A DNA stretch of 64,000 nucleotides from Calvatia gigantea. Taxonomy: Eukaryota > Basidiomycota > Agaricomycetes > Agaricales > Lycoperdaceae. Position 1 is the stretch's first letter, and each line of letters opens with the position of its first letter. Shown here in pieces: positions 1 to 9,906 of the stretch. Where the stretch lies: NCBI GenBank assembly GCA_025093985.1, contig JACAAK010000007.1, positions 1,984,001-2,048,000 on the forward strand. Direction: 5' to 3'. Below the pieces are notes generated by a model. That model was not told where the DNA came from and did no database searches. It was given only the letters and a program-made list of their open reading frames with translations. Both the position numbers and the translations under genes were made by a program.

Positions 1-1178
1 TTCATCAGCTCATGGTTACGTTTGTAACGAGCCATTGCGAGAGTTCTTGTTGAGACTTGGTCAACCTCATCTATCAAGAACATCAGAAGGAGGAACGAGT
101 GAGAAAACCTTGGCTCATAATAAGTTATTGATAGCAACCAATGAAGACTCACCGCCCGAGTCATCTTCCTCAGGACGGGGTGGCCGCTGGGGGGGAAGTA
201 CACAGGTTAGTGAATGGGCGAACGTAGAAATAAAATTCGGGTGAGATATGGACCCACCCCTGGTGGATTCGCGGCCCTTTCCGCAGCTTGGCGTTCCCTC
301 TGTCGCCTTTCCAGCATTTCCATGTTGTTATTTTGGTGTGCGACCATTGCCTGCTGTTGTTGAATGCCCATTGGGGGCATGCCAGGCGGACCTGGGGGCA
401 TTTGGCTGTGCATCATGTTCCCTTGAGGAGGTTGCACTTTCTGTCCTGCTCGTTCTCCAGCGACGAAGACTCCGGACTCGGTGATGGGTCGGAGAGGGTA
501 CCCGCGCACAGGTTGATTAAACAATGCCGGGTTAATCGCTGTCAAAGGAAGGGAAAAAGAATCAGGTTCCCTCACATTTCCGCTTCCAGAACGATTGCAC
601 GAACTAGAAGAAGGAATTACGCACGTGCTGGACTTCCTCGTGTATAATGGACGAGAACGAGTTGAGGGTGACTGCCTTTTATTAGACGATAGCGCCTTCG
701 GAGTCTCCACGCTTGTTGGTCTTGCGAATTTGGGACAAAGCCGAATTTCACTTCTCCTATTTCCATCTCCTACACACCAAGTTGATCATCATATCAGCAC
801 CATGTATTCTTTCGACTCGTCGCGGTGCCAAACAGCCACTCACACGTCCATTTCCAACTGGGACAACATATTTGGTTTCAGAATCTTGATACCTCACGCC
901 GTCATTTGGAAAAGGCCTCTCCGGAGGCAAAAATAGTACGTATGCCTGTCCCTCTAAACTCTGAGCACCCTCCGTCCATTGCAGTTGAAGTACCATGAAG
1001 ACTGACCAGCTGGTTTGTCGATGTATCCCCAGGTGAAGGGAACTGTTTGAGCGACATGAGCACCGCGCAAGAGCATGTTGACTGCAGCCTCGAGTGTAAT
1101 TTCGCGGTGCATACCCGCGCTTTCTGGATAGCGCAGACATAGCCCTTCGTTCTGAGCTTGCGCTAGTGGTGTTGACAT
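1..1178 (-). CDS. ssr4: Ssr4-like subunit of SWI/SNF and RSC chromatin remodelers (3' end beyond window)
   Basis: Fungal-specific subunit shared by the SWI/SNF and RSC nucleosome remodelers; acts in the nucleus. The ATG at 1178 opens a conserved N-terminal domain (LCLRYPESAGMHREITLEAA, then TWGYIDKPAG). After an intron near 1000-950 it continues with LFLPPERPFPNDGVRYQDSE and, in a third exon around 770-640, with EVKFGFVPNSQDQQAW and RRRYRLIKGSHPQLVLVHY. A low-complexity Pro/Gln/Met stretch with ERRQRERQAAERAA follows (about 450-250). The last two exons give PRPEEDDSGDEVDQVSTRT and LAMARYKRNHELM, the family's conserved C-terminal signature. At least five introns. The reading frame runs off the left edge, so the C-terminus is missing. 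Identification rests on recognising both the N-terminal domain and the RYKRNHE motif. Exact exon borders in the middle are approximate. The start lies 171 bp beyond the stop of the upstream AA9 gene on the same strand. Confidence 0.85.
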
Positions 1179-1349
1179 GGCTTTTGATTGCTCAAACGGC
1201 TATCCGGACAGGTCACAGAACAACGTGTTGTAGATGTTTGGCTTCACAATGACAAATAAACACGGGAACAAGTGAGTACTTTTAACGGAGCACATTTGCA
1301 CAGGTAAGTATCACAAATATATTCGTGCTTTACAGGGTATTCTGGCTCT

Positions 1350-2510
1350 TCAGCAGGTAAATACGGGCGGCCCTGTGAAAATTACTTGTGAAAGGTTATC
1401 TGATGCATGGTGGTCGGATCCCGTACCTGGAGGTGTATAACTCGTGATAAAAATCGATGTAACGATACCAGGGTCAGTTGCTTCAGAAAATGTCAGCCTA
1501 ATCTCACCAAGTACAGAGGCATGAAACTCACGTTTGTATGCACCAGGGATACTGACAGTTGATGGGACGGCTCCCCCAGGCGAGGAACCTGATACAGAAA
1601 TCTGCGCACAACTCATCTAAAGAACTACTGAGCAACAAACGCCCGAGGAACAGTAAGAGTGCCTACGTAGAATTGTGCTCCAGGATATGAAGTAGCAGAT
1701 TGCAAAGCTTTTGAGAGTGTCAAAATGGGCATCTATATAGGGAAGTACCAAACGTACCAATCGACTCGACGCGGAGTAAATAATCTCCGCTAGCGATGCA
1801 GCTCGGAATGGTGAAGGTCGCATTCCCCTTGTTGTTGAACAAGTGGTCAGAGCCCCATTGGTGGGTGGTGCTATCAAGCCCATCCTGCCAAATTTTGAAC
1901 CACTTCAGACCTGTGAAAATCCGCCAGGTCAATCAGGATCCCGTCGAGCGGTATAATAAGATGCGAACCAGAAACACTGGATTGCGTTGCCGAAGGGACG
2001 GGAGCACTTTAAAACTTTAGGGTAAGCAACCGGGGGTAGACCGTAGGGTTGACATCGCGCAACGCACAGGTAGGCGATAACTGGGCCCTTGTTTGTTGGG
2101 TCCAATGGGTCGGCGGGGTCTGGTCCTGCGTACCCTGTCGGCAGGTGGTGGAAATGCGCCGTAACCTTTGAACCAGCGAGCACATTAAACACAGTTTGCG
2201 AGACCGGTTGCATGAAACCGGTGTTGCAAGTAATACTTGGGGAGTTAATATCGATGATTGGCTACAGTGAATGACGCAACACCATTAACTCCTTGAACCA
2301 AGCTAGGGGAAGGATCATACTATATTGCTGGACGGTACTCTCACACCAACACCTTGTCCTTGATAGACCCCATTGATCCGATAATGCCTGAAACACACGT
2401 TAGGGAGCGTTGCAACACCAAGGAGGAATATGACCAACTGAGAAAACCGTTCGGGCAGCCACACTGCCAAATAGACCACCAAAGAAGAAGGCTGCCGCCG
2501 ATGTATTTCA
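1350..2510 (-). CDS. AA9 lytic polysaccharide monooxygenase-like protein, probable N-terminal-Arg type; first exon disturbed
   Basis: Secreted AA9-fold protein without a carbohydrate-binding module. Exons on the minus strand, read from canonical splice signals: 2386-2321, 2261-2068, 2006-1969, 1910-1758, 1707-1667, 1616-1532, 1480-1427, 1372-1350. They encode [31 protein letters not shown], the HH-containing [54 protein letters not shown] and a final GPPVFTC stop. The second brace His and the axial Tyr (QFY) are present. The conserved second-sphere His of AA9 (ALH in the two paralogues here) is Gln (ALQ). The leader that fits ([15 protein letters not shown] followed by Arg-Thr-Val) lies at about 2498-2438 but out of frame with both the ATG at 2510 and exon 2. 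In it the mature protein would start with Arg, not His, as in the Arg-AA9 proteins known from Agaricomycetes (LsAA9B). Canonical splicing of the ATG frame alone gives a poor leader. A TATA box lies at 2570-2577. Confidence 0.75.
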
Positions 2511-2569
2511 TGTCCGACTGTTAGGAGAGCGAATAGGTAGTAACCTGACATCCAAACCATAACCTGGCT

Positions 2570-2577
2570 TATTTATA
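2570..2577 (-). promoter_or_regulatory. TATA box of the AA9-like gene
   Basis: TATAAATA on the minus strand, 60 bases before the ATG at 2510. The same octamer or a near copy lies 45-51 bases before the start codons of the two other AA9 genes, so the position supports 2510 as the start. Confidence 0.6.
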
Positions 2578-3266
2578 CACATGTGTGAGAGGAAAGCTAA
2601 CATACCATGAGACACTACCACGTCGACGACCAAGATTTATCACGAAGATACTTCAATCTGAGGAATTGAAAATAAGTCTTCACCCGGCTATACTTGTCAA
2701 ATGAGAGTCTATGCCCGTGGAAGCACGGGGCAATGAAGCAAATACCACACGTAATACCTCAGGTGGTGCGAGGATTCAGCGAGAAGAGATAAACATACGT
2801 GGGCCCGCAATCCTTTCCATCCAGCATTTAGTATGGACCTGTATCTCGAAGAAAGATAGGATCCAAACGGTAGTCTGGTGTGCACCAAAACAAACCCTCT
2901 CCCGGCGAAGGATAAAGTTCGGGGTGGACTTCTTTCTTTAATCCAAGCACATAACGCCTATGTGTAAAGGAGAACACGAATTCACCGAGGTTCTGGTGTT
3001 CCCAGAATATGCAGCTCCGAATTGCAGCGTATCTCCCTGTCGAAAAATCAGCCTACAGGAGATTCGGGACAAGATATAAATAGGCTATCACGCTGGCGAG
3101 CGACTATAGGGTAAGCAAGGCACTGAAGTCGGCTAATCGAATTCAACAGTATACACTCACCGGGATTCTTTTCTGCCACATGGGCGTAGTATGCTGAGCG
3201 AGATCCGATGTCAAAATCAAGAGGAACAAAATGTATGATATACCGTGAAACAGAATACAAAGATGA
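2578..3266. other. Intergenic stretch, no gene seen
   Basis: About 690 bp between the AA9-like promoter and the end of RPT5. Only short open frames without coding character or recognisable motifs. It should hold the AA9 upstream control region and the RPT5 3' untranslated region. Confidence 0.5.
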
Positions 3267-4905
3267 TTATGCGAAATACATGAGGTCATTCTTCTTTTTG
3301 CTTTGCACTGCAACCACGGTATGAGATCATCGTTTATAATTTGAACAAAACCATACAAACCTTCGGCAATACCACTCAAGAAATGCTCATGTGATAGCTT
3401 TGTCGCACCTTCACGGAGCGCAATCATACCGGCTTCCACACAAACAGCCTTCAGCTGAGCACCATTAAATTCATCCGTACTCCGTGCTAACTCCTCATAG
3501 TTCACGTCAGGTGAACACGTCATCTTGCGGGAATGGATTTCGAGGATACGAGCACGGGCGGTTTCATTGGGAAGGGGAAATTCGATCTTTCGGTCAAGAC
3601 GACCCGAACGAAGAAGAGCGGGATCGAGGATATCTATTCTGTTGGTGGCGGCAATTACCTGTTGACAAGAGTTGAGTATATATGACATTAATAAGAAACA
3701 AAGATCGCCACCTTGATTCGCTCGTCGCTTCCAAAACCATCCAGCTGATTCAGAAGTTCCAACATAGTACGTTGTACCTCACGATCACCACTCTTCTCTG
3801 AATCGAAACGCTTCGTGCCGATGGCATCCAGCTCATCAATGAAGATGATTGCAGGAGCTTTCTCCTTGGCCAGCGCAAACGCGTCTCGGACAAGCTTGGC
3901 ACCGTCACCAATGAACATCTGGACAAGAGAAGGACCGGCCAACTTCAGATAGCAAGCCTTTGTGGAGGCAGCACATGCACGGGCAAGCAGGGTTTTCCCG
4001 GTTCCTCGAGGAATGTCAGTGACAAGTATATGCACTGGGGAAGATAGAACATACCTGGGGCTCCGTACATCAAACAACCTTTCGGTGCAGTAATGCCCAA
4101 CGTTTTGAATCGATCGGCCTGTTCCATTGGCAGCACAATAGCCTCAACTAATTCCTCAATCTGCTTCTCCAAGCCACCGATATCGGTATATTGCTCTGTC
4201 GGCCGTTCGTCAACCTCCATAGCCTTCACACGTGAGTCGAATTCAGCAGGAAGTGTGTCAAGTACGAGATAAGAATCCTTGTTGACACCGACGAGATCGC
4301 CGGGCTTTAAATGGTCGGGAGAAACAAGACCGATCATAGGAAGGAATACAGTTTGCCGCGTTGAGGTTTTGACGACGGCACATTTGCCTTTACGCATGGA
4401 GTCGAGATCTCGGTTGGCACCGTCTTCCTCTACTTCTGGATCCATCTCCAGAATCTATGGGCCTTGTAAGTACAATGTCACTACACAAGTAGAGTCGGAC
4501 GCACTTCCACAATGTTCCCAACAAGGTAAGGGAGAACTTTGTTCTGCTTGATCTTCTCGCCATTATCGCGGATTTTCTCTTTCATTACGCTCTGCTCGTG
4601 TTGCAACCGCAGAGTTTCCGACCTCATCACCTGAAAATATCGAATATATGTATAGATCCTGGAAACTATATATTGTTTACCTTGATATCGTTTTCAATAA
4701 GTCGTATCCGTGTAAGGATCTCGTCAGTGCCCAACGAAAGAATCTCCTCTGGAATATCATCCCAATTCTCTGGGGGTGGTACGTCGGGGGTTGTATCCAT
4801 AGCCGCATCGCCAGTGGGTGCTGGAGCGGCAGCAGGGGTGTTCTCCTCTGGTTTCTTGCCGTCGCTGTTGTTTGACGGTGGATTTGGGGGCTGAGCAGAG
4901 GACAT
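3267..4905 (-). CDS. RPT5: 26S proteasome regulatory ATPase Rpt5 (PSMC3/S6a)
   Basis: One of the six AAA ATPases of the 19S base that unfold substrates and open the 20S gate. The ATG at 4905 starts an acidic, Pro-rich head ending in [20 protein letters not shown]. Next come a coiled-coil exon ([20 protein letters not shown], about 4617-4508), the OB domain ([19 protein letters not shown]) and [20 protein letters not shown]. An intron splits Walker A (YGAPG / [10 protein letters not shown]). Walker B is [15 protein letters not shown], and the second region of homology is [20 protein letters not shown]. The last exon ends [10 protein letters not shown] at the stop 3267-3269. Five or more introns. 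The C-terminal tripeptide is Tyr-Phe-Ala, where the gate-opening HbYX motif normally has Tyr in the middle. Head-to-head with EAF6 across 122 bp. Confidence 0.95.
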
Positions 4906-5027
4906 AATGAGAGTGAATTATTGAGCACTGAGAATGACGCGTTCACGACATTCGCGCCCTGAAAGCTCTTGCCAAACAAAACCAAACTAGTCATCTCCTC
5001 TGCCACTCACTCGGGCTCATTGGATTC
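4906..5027. promoter_or_regulatory. Shared bidirectional promoter of RPT5 and EAF6
   Basis: Only 122 bp separate the two divergent start codons, so regulatory sequence must be shared. It contains ACGCGT (4937-4942, the core of an MCB/MluI box) and ATTGG (5019-5023, an inverted CCAAT). No TATA box is seen on either strand. Function of these motifs is inferred from similarity only. Confidence 0.55.
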
Positions 5028-5696
5028 ATGACTGAACCTGCCCCGTCGGCCGAAGATCGTTCGCGTTATGAGGCTATCAAGAAGGAACTCATTAGTGCCC
5101 TTCCGAAAAAACGCGCAATAGACAAGCAGCTGGTGCGCAAGCCGATCCAAAACGCCCATGTAACACTGATCTATTCTCCAGGCGCAAATAGAAGCTCAGA
5201 TACACAACCTAGAGGCTACGTATCTGAATGAAACCGCGCAACACAGCGGTGGAAATATCATTCACGGCTTTGACGGATACCTTAAGAACCAGACGACTGG
5301 AAGGCGGAAGTATGAGGTCAACGACCAAGACAGAATATTCTCCAACAGCAGTTTAACTGTAGCAAAGGCAGGTCCATCTGCTATTTTTCGAGAACGTCGA
5401 GCTGATATGTGTGGCAGTCTCTGGAATTAATAGGCGATACCGAGGATGGGAACCCCAATGACGAGTATGTTAAACAACCAACACCGGGACTCACAACCGT
5501 TATTGTCCCTCCCGCAACTAGGAATCAAGAGCTGTCCGTGGCCCAGCAGAAACGCCTACGAGATAAAGAATATCAGCGCAAGAAACGCGCGAGTGCGAGC
5601 ATGCGCAGTACAGGGGAGAGCGAAGAGGAGATCGTTAGTACGACTAGTACAACGCGAAGACCAACCAAGAGAGCAAGGTTGACTGAGGACGACTGA
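5028..5696 (+). CDS. EAF6: Eaf6-like subunit of NuA4/MYST histone acetyltransferase complexes
   Basis: Small accessory subunit of NuA4-type histone acetyltransferase complexes. The ATG at 5028 begins MTEPAPSAEDRSRYEAIKKE. After an intron at 5139-5182 the conserved core follows: AQIEAQIHNLEATYLNET, GGNIIHGFDGYLKNQTTGRR and NDQDRIFSNSSLT. This is the family signature of a leucine-heptad coiled coil followed by the GNI-GFDxYLK motif. A second intron (about 5361-5420, GTAGCA...GGCAG) leads to SLELIGDTEDGNPNDE. A basic C-terminal tail with KRLRDKEYQRKKR and a likely nuclear localisation signal ends at 5696. Length (about 185 residues) suits Eaf6. The second 5' splice site could be placed differently; the chosen one keeps the frame open. 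Confidence 0.88.
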
Positions 5697-6355
5697 GGAT
5701 CCGTATGTTTTGTGTTTGTTCCATGAGATCGCAGGATGTTGCTCAAGGAGTTCGTGCCATGTAAAGTATCGTATATTATTTGCAGTATCATAAGCGTAAT
5801 CTATTCAGGAAAATCGTGCTCTACCTGCACTAAGGGGAACCACAAGTCTTAGGTTCCCTTGGTCCACATTCGCACAGGAATGGTCACCAGGAATGTCCCC
5901 GGTATATATGCTCCCTTTATCACCTGGAAAGTCTGGGAGGAGACTCGAACGCAAAAACAAAACTCTTCGTACTACACTCGAAGTCGGCATAGCAAGTGCT
6001 TACTACGAGAACCCCTCCCAATCAGGGTTAATAAAGCGCATTCACTGTGGACATCCCAGTGCGAGGTTCTATACCCAGAAATCGGATGTTGATAATAAAA
6101 CAATGCAGATTTCAGGAAGTCTGAGTTTGGAAGCACTTGACTTGACCTTGAAGTGTCAATCTTCTCGGTTAGCGTCAGGCCTTGGAACTTCTCCGAAATA
6201 TCTACCACTTCCGCACTATTACATGGCACAACTCTTTGTTGCACCGCGCAAAGAAATAAGCGAGGCGAGGGCTGGGTCCCATGATAGGTTTACCTTACGC
6301 TTGTATTACATTGTTCAACGGGAGAATTTTGACAGAGCAATACCATTGAGCAAGG
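5697..6355. other. Convergent intergenic stretch with a possible small minus-strand gene
   Basis: Between the 3' ends of EAF6 and RRP40. On the minus strand, about 6244-6010 reads EVVDISEKFQGLTLTEKID and ISGYRTSHWDVHSECALL with coding-like codons. A GTAAGC donor and TTTCAG acceptor would join it to KGSIYTGDIPGDHSCANVDQ (about 5930-5822). No ATG is found in the upstream part and no family is recognised, so this may be an unannotated or decayed gene. The long plus-strand open frame at 5893-6387 has no supporting features. Confidence 0.3.
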
Positions 6356-7204
6356 TTAAATATCCAAAGCGCCGAGAAACGTTTTGACGCCTTTTAGATC
6401 CAAGCCCCCTCCATCAGGATCAACAAGATCTATGCATCGAGCAGCCGCAATGATTTGTTTCGGTTCTTTAGCGCTAACCCATACCCGCCCATTCATACCA
6501 ACGGCAGCCTCAAGCGGAAATTTACCGCCGAGCAATGGAAGGAGGAAGTGCTTCGGGTCCAGGAGGCTAAAATAGAGGATGAAATTCACCATAATCAGTA
6601 GAAAAAAGGTGAAACTTACTCTCTACACATCTTCAGACTGCACCTCACCATGAAGCCGCCTTTCAGCTCGCCAAACCCTTCTGCTTTGCGAGTTTGTGCG
6701 TTAAAGCACTCCAGTTCGGGGTCCATATCTTTGTGTGCGAGCGATACGCGAGCATATACTAAACTTCCCACCTAAATTCGTTCATCAGTGCCAATATGCG
6801 AAAGGTAAGGCAGGGATTACCTTAAGGTTTGGTTTATTCCGTTTTGTTGCGCTTTCGAAGGCGAGGCCATCGAGTGTCGCAGAATGTGCAGATCCGATGT
6901 CCACCCGATAACCTTCTCCTTGCCTCTGAAAAATAACCCCGATTACCGACTCTTGGGGAGCAGGAACATACTGTCCAACCTTCAGAAATGCTCCGGGAAA
7001 ATGAAGAGAAGGCTCACGAACGCGCCTTGAATTATTTTCTATCCACCATTTGCTTTTATTTACGGAATGATTCAAATTCCCTGCTCGAGTCGCAATTATC
7101 GTTGATCGCGATGGTCCACTGGTTGTAGTTTGGAGCAGTCCTGGACCAAGCCTGAGATTTACATGCTGAGCGTCGACTTTTTCCCCCGGCAAGATGGTGG
7201 TCAT
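6356..7204 (-). CDS. RRP40: RNA exosome cap subunit Rrp40 (EXOSC3)
   Basis: S1/KH-domain cap protein of the nuclear and cytoplasmic 3'-5' RNA exosome, needed for rRNA processing and RNA turnover. The ATG at 7204 begins MTTILPGEKVDAQHVNLRLG. Then follow VGQYVPAPQESVIGVIFQRQ, GEGYRVDIGSAHSATLDGLA and FESATKRNKPNLK (the S1 domain with the family motif). After an intron come VGSLVYARVSLAHKDMDPEL and GGFMVRCSLKMCRE. After the last intron the KH-like domain is LLDPKHFLLPLLGGKFPLEA and NGRVWVSAKEPKQIIAAARC, ending FLGALDI at the stop 6356-6358. Four exons, about 230-240 residues, as expected. Divergent from VPS37 with 76 bp between starts. Confidence 0.93.
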
Positions 7205-7280
7205 GGTTGTTCTAAATCAGTCTAGCGTTATCTTTTGCGTGACGCGGTGTTGTCCCTGTCATTCCTTGCTCTCTGCCATT
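7205..7280. promoter_or_regulatory. Shared bidirectional promoter of RRP40 and VPS37
   Basis: The divergent start codons are 76 bp apart, which leaves room only for a compact shared promoter and very short 5' leaders. A GTGACGC-type element lies in the middle. No TATA box is visible. Confidence 0.5.
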
Positions 7281-7990
7281 ATGTCCACCCCTCTCCTGGC
7301 AGAGTTTCCGGAGCTCGCAAACTTATCGTAAGAATATCAGTTTCGAGGCATGGATATTTTAAACATATTGTATATTGTTACAGGCGTGAAGATCTCGAGG
7401 ATCTCCTCGTTGATCCGGTTTACTTTCAAGCAATCTTCCACTCGCTTGACCGAGTCAAGGGACTCTACACATCGCAAGCAGAACTAGGGCTTGCGAATGA
7501 GAGCATTGCGAGTGAGCTGATTTAATCCTACCAAAAAGTTCGATTAACCTAGTATCAGAGAGCAACCTCGCACTCCAACAACAGCTATACAACCTCCGCT
7601 CCGAGACCAAGGACGCGTTTGATGAAGCTAAGAATCTTGAAGCAAGATGGAAAGAATTAGAAAAGGAACAACGTGACCTATACCAGGTGAGTACAGTCAC
7701 TCGTTGTCATTCGCCTGCAGTTAAGAATGGATTGCTCTTAGCGCTACAGCCCGCAATTCCTCCTCATGCGACTCAGACACAGTATCACTGCCCAGGATGA
7801 TGCATCGGAAGCATTGGCCTCAGCCTTCGTTAAACAATCGAATTCCGGAAACTCCAGTTCAAGCACAGCGCCCAACTACGAAGTTGATGATTTTGTCAAA
7901 GAGTTTAAGGAGTTGAGGAAGGTTTACCATAAGCGAGTTATGTGGGCAGACAAGTGGGGCAAGGGAGATGTAATGTGGAGAGAAGACTAA
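7281..7990 (+). CDS. VPS37: ESCRT-I subunit Vps37 (Mod(r) domain)
   Basis: Component of ESCRT-I, which sorts ubiquitinated membrane proteins into multivesicular bodies. The ATG at 7281 (MSTPLLAEFPELANLS) is followed by introns at about 7328-7382, 7511-7551 and 7687-7740. The spliced protein reads REDLEDLLVDPVYFQAIFHS, LDRVKGLYTSQAELGLANES, a coiled coil LALQQQLYNLRSETKDAFDE and EARWKELEKEQRDLYQRYSP. It ends in the Mod(r) tail FLLMRLRHSITAQDDASEAL, DFVKEFKELRKVYHKRVMWA and the stop at 7990. The order EDL..LL.D..YF...F.S, then the coiled coil, then QFLLxxL is characteristic of Vps37. About 170-175 residues, typical of the family. Confidence 0.9.
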
Positions 7991-8630
7991 TTCTCCATCT
8001 GACAAACTTGGTGATTGTTATTCAGGCGGGACTCCCTTCGAAGCACTAAGCGAATGATCTAATCGATTGGCATAGAAGATACGGGGTTGCCCGTGCATCT
8101 TCGTTATTCTCTGGCCGCCAGATGGACTTTGCATACAATCGTTGGAGAAATCCCGGCACTTGTTTCCCCGCGCACTTTGGGGTAATGGGAGACCGACCTT
8201 CACCCAGTCCATCTTGATTCGCCAAGTTACCAAAAGGCAGACAACGCAAGTAACGACCACGAATCTCGAATAGCCAATATACATTGACGCCCCCTCGAGA
8301 GTTGCGAGTTATGCTAGATTGCCACCGGTCGCCCTCAGAAGATAACCAAGGATTTTCGGGAGGATCACGGCATCACATTGTTCCGCTCGCCTGATTGTAT
8401 GTATAGACGTTGTCTGGTGCGCGCGTGTAACCACTCCCATTCCGAATATTATGCGCATTTTCATGCCAATTTTACGGTGACTTCCTCCAACCCAGTCTTC
8501 TGCTTTTTCACGCGGTGGTCGCTTCGCATTCGCGCAAAAGTTTCAGATCTCCAGCTCACTTCGCAAATACCGACATTGATGCGACAATGACATGGGTTTT
8601 GTGGAACGACGACGCGCCAAAATGCAAGAG
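7991..8630. other. Intergenic stretch, no gene seen
   Basis: 3' flank of VPS37 and upstream region of the first tandem AA9 gene. Open frames of up to 88 codons on the minus strand (8018-8284) have no recognisable content and no splice-supported extension. Confidence 0.45.
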
Positions 8631-8638
8631 TATAAATA
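8631..8638 (+). promoter_or_regulatory. TATA box of AA9-CBM1 gene A
   Basis: TATAAATA, 51 bases before the ATG at 8682; an unusually clean match and spacing for a strongly inducible secreted-enzyme promoter. Confidence 0.65.
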
Positions 8639-8681
8639 CCACCCATCTCAACAGGATCGCCAAGCAATCCCAGTCATCAAC

Positions 8682-9906
8682 ATGAGGACCCCGTTCTTTG
8701 CCGCTTCTTTTGCTTTCCTCTTCGGCGCGGCATCTGCTCATACTATCTTCCAAGAGCTCTGGGTCAATGGCGTCGGCCAGGGACACTTGACGGGTATTCG
8801 TGCACCGGATTACGATGGTGTATGTGTCGGATACTCGTGCTATTTCTTGTTTTAACATGTCGAACCGCAACAGCCCATCATGGACGTGAATTCAAATGAT
8901 ATGATTTGCAACGGTGGAATCAACCCCTACCACCAGCCCGTCTCCCAGGCCGTTATTAACGTCCCTGCTGGTGCCCAGGTCACCGCAGAATGGCATCACA
9001 CCTTGGACGGCGCCAACCCCTCGGACTCAGCTGATCCTGTTGACCCGTCTCATCACGGCCCCATTTTGGCCTACCTGTGAGTCTTCCTGCAAGCGAATAT
9101 TGCAACATTTCTCAACAAGAACGGGATTTCACAGCGCCAAGGTTCCTGACGCCACTCAAACGACCGTCACTGGTCTCAAATGGTTCAAGATCTACCATGA
9201 CGGTCTTAACAACGGTGTCTGGGCTGTTGACAAGTTGGTCACCAACAAGGGCAAGGTTTCCTTCTCTATCCCCAGCTGCATCGAGTCTGGTCAGTATCTC
9301 CTCCGTGTCGAGCTCATTGCTCTCCACGCCGCCGGCTCCTACCCTGGTGCCCAATTCTACGTACGGTTTTCAATGGCTCGCTGCCCATCCCTATGATTGA
9401 CTAGCAACCTAGATGGAGTGTGCCCAAATCAACATCACTGGTGGCTCTGGCTCTGTGGCGCCCACCACCTATAGCATCCCAGGAATCTACCAGGGTAAGT
9501 TTTCTTCCATCCCCGTCTAGGGTGTCTGAATATACATCCAAATTACCTTCTATTCAGGAACTGATCTGGGTGTCACTGTTAACATCTACAACGGCCTCAC
9601 CAGTTATGTTATTCCCGGACCCAGTGTCTTTTCTTGCAGTGGAAGCCAGCCCGGCACAACCACAACTAGGCCAGCGACTACAACGACGCCGACAACTTCT
9701 ACTAGGCCCACTACTACCACCACCGCTTCTGGCGGCACCGTTCCCCAATTCGGCCAGTGCGGTGGTATAGGATACACTGGGGCCACTACCTGCGTTGCCC
9801 CTTATACTTGCCAGAAGCAGAATGACTACGTATGCTCATCACATACCTTGAGCCGGGCCTGACTGACTTTGTTCTCCCTTCATAACAGTATTCCCAATGC
9901 CTCTGA
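8682..9906 (+). CDS. AA9 lytic polysaccharide monooxygenase with C-terminal CBM1 (gene A)
   Basis: Secreted copper enzyme that oxidatively cleaves cellulose or related glucans. The ATG at 8682 starts a signal peptide [19 protein letters not shown]; cleavage exposes His1 ([12 protein letters not shown]). The second brace His is in [10 protein letters not shown], the second-sphere His and Gln and axial Tyr are in [14 protein letters not shown]. Other blocks are [40 protein letters not shown] and [18 protein letters not shown] Thr/Pro-rich linker (about 9650-9740) leads to a CBM1 with [15 protein letters not shown] and the final YSQCL. Introns at about 8820-8876, 9078-9132, 9361-9412, 9494-9558 and 9830-9888, the last splitting the CBM1 just before YSQC. 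Stop at 9904-9906. All active-site residues are present. Close paralogue of the next gene. Confidence 0.95.

Noticed and set aside
5893..6387. 164-codon plus-strand open frame
   Set aside because: No motif and poor composition; it overlaps better-looking minus-strand segments and the end of RRP40.
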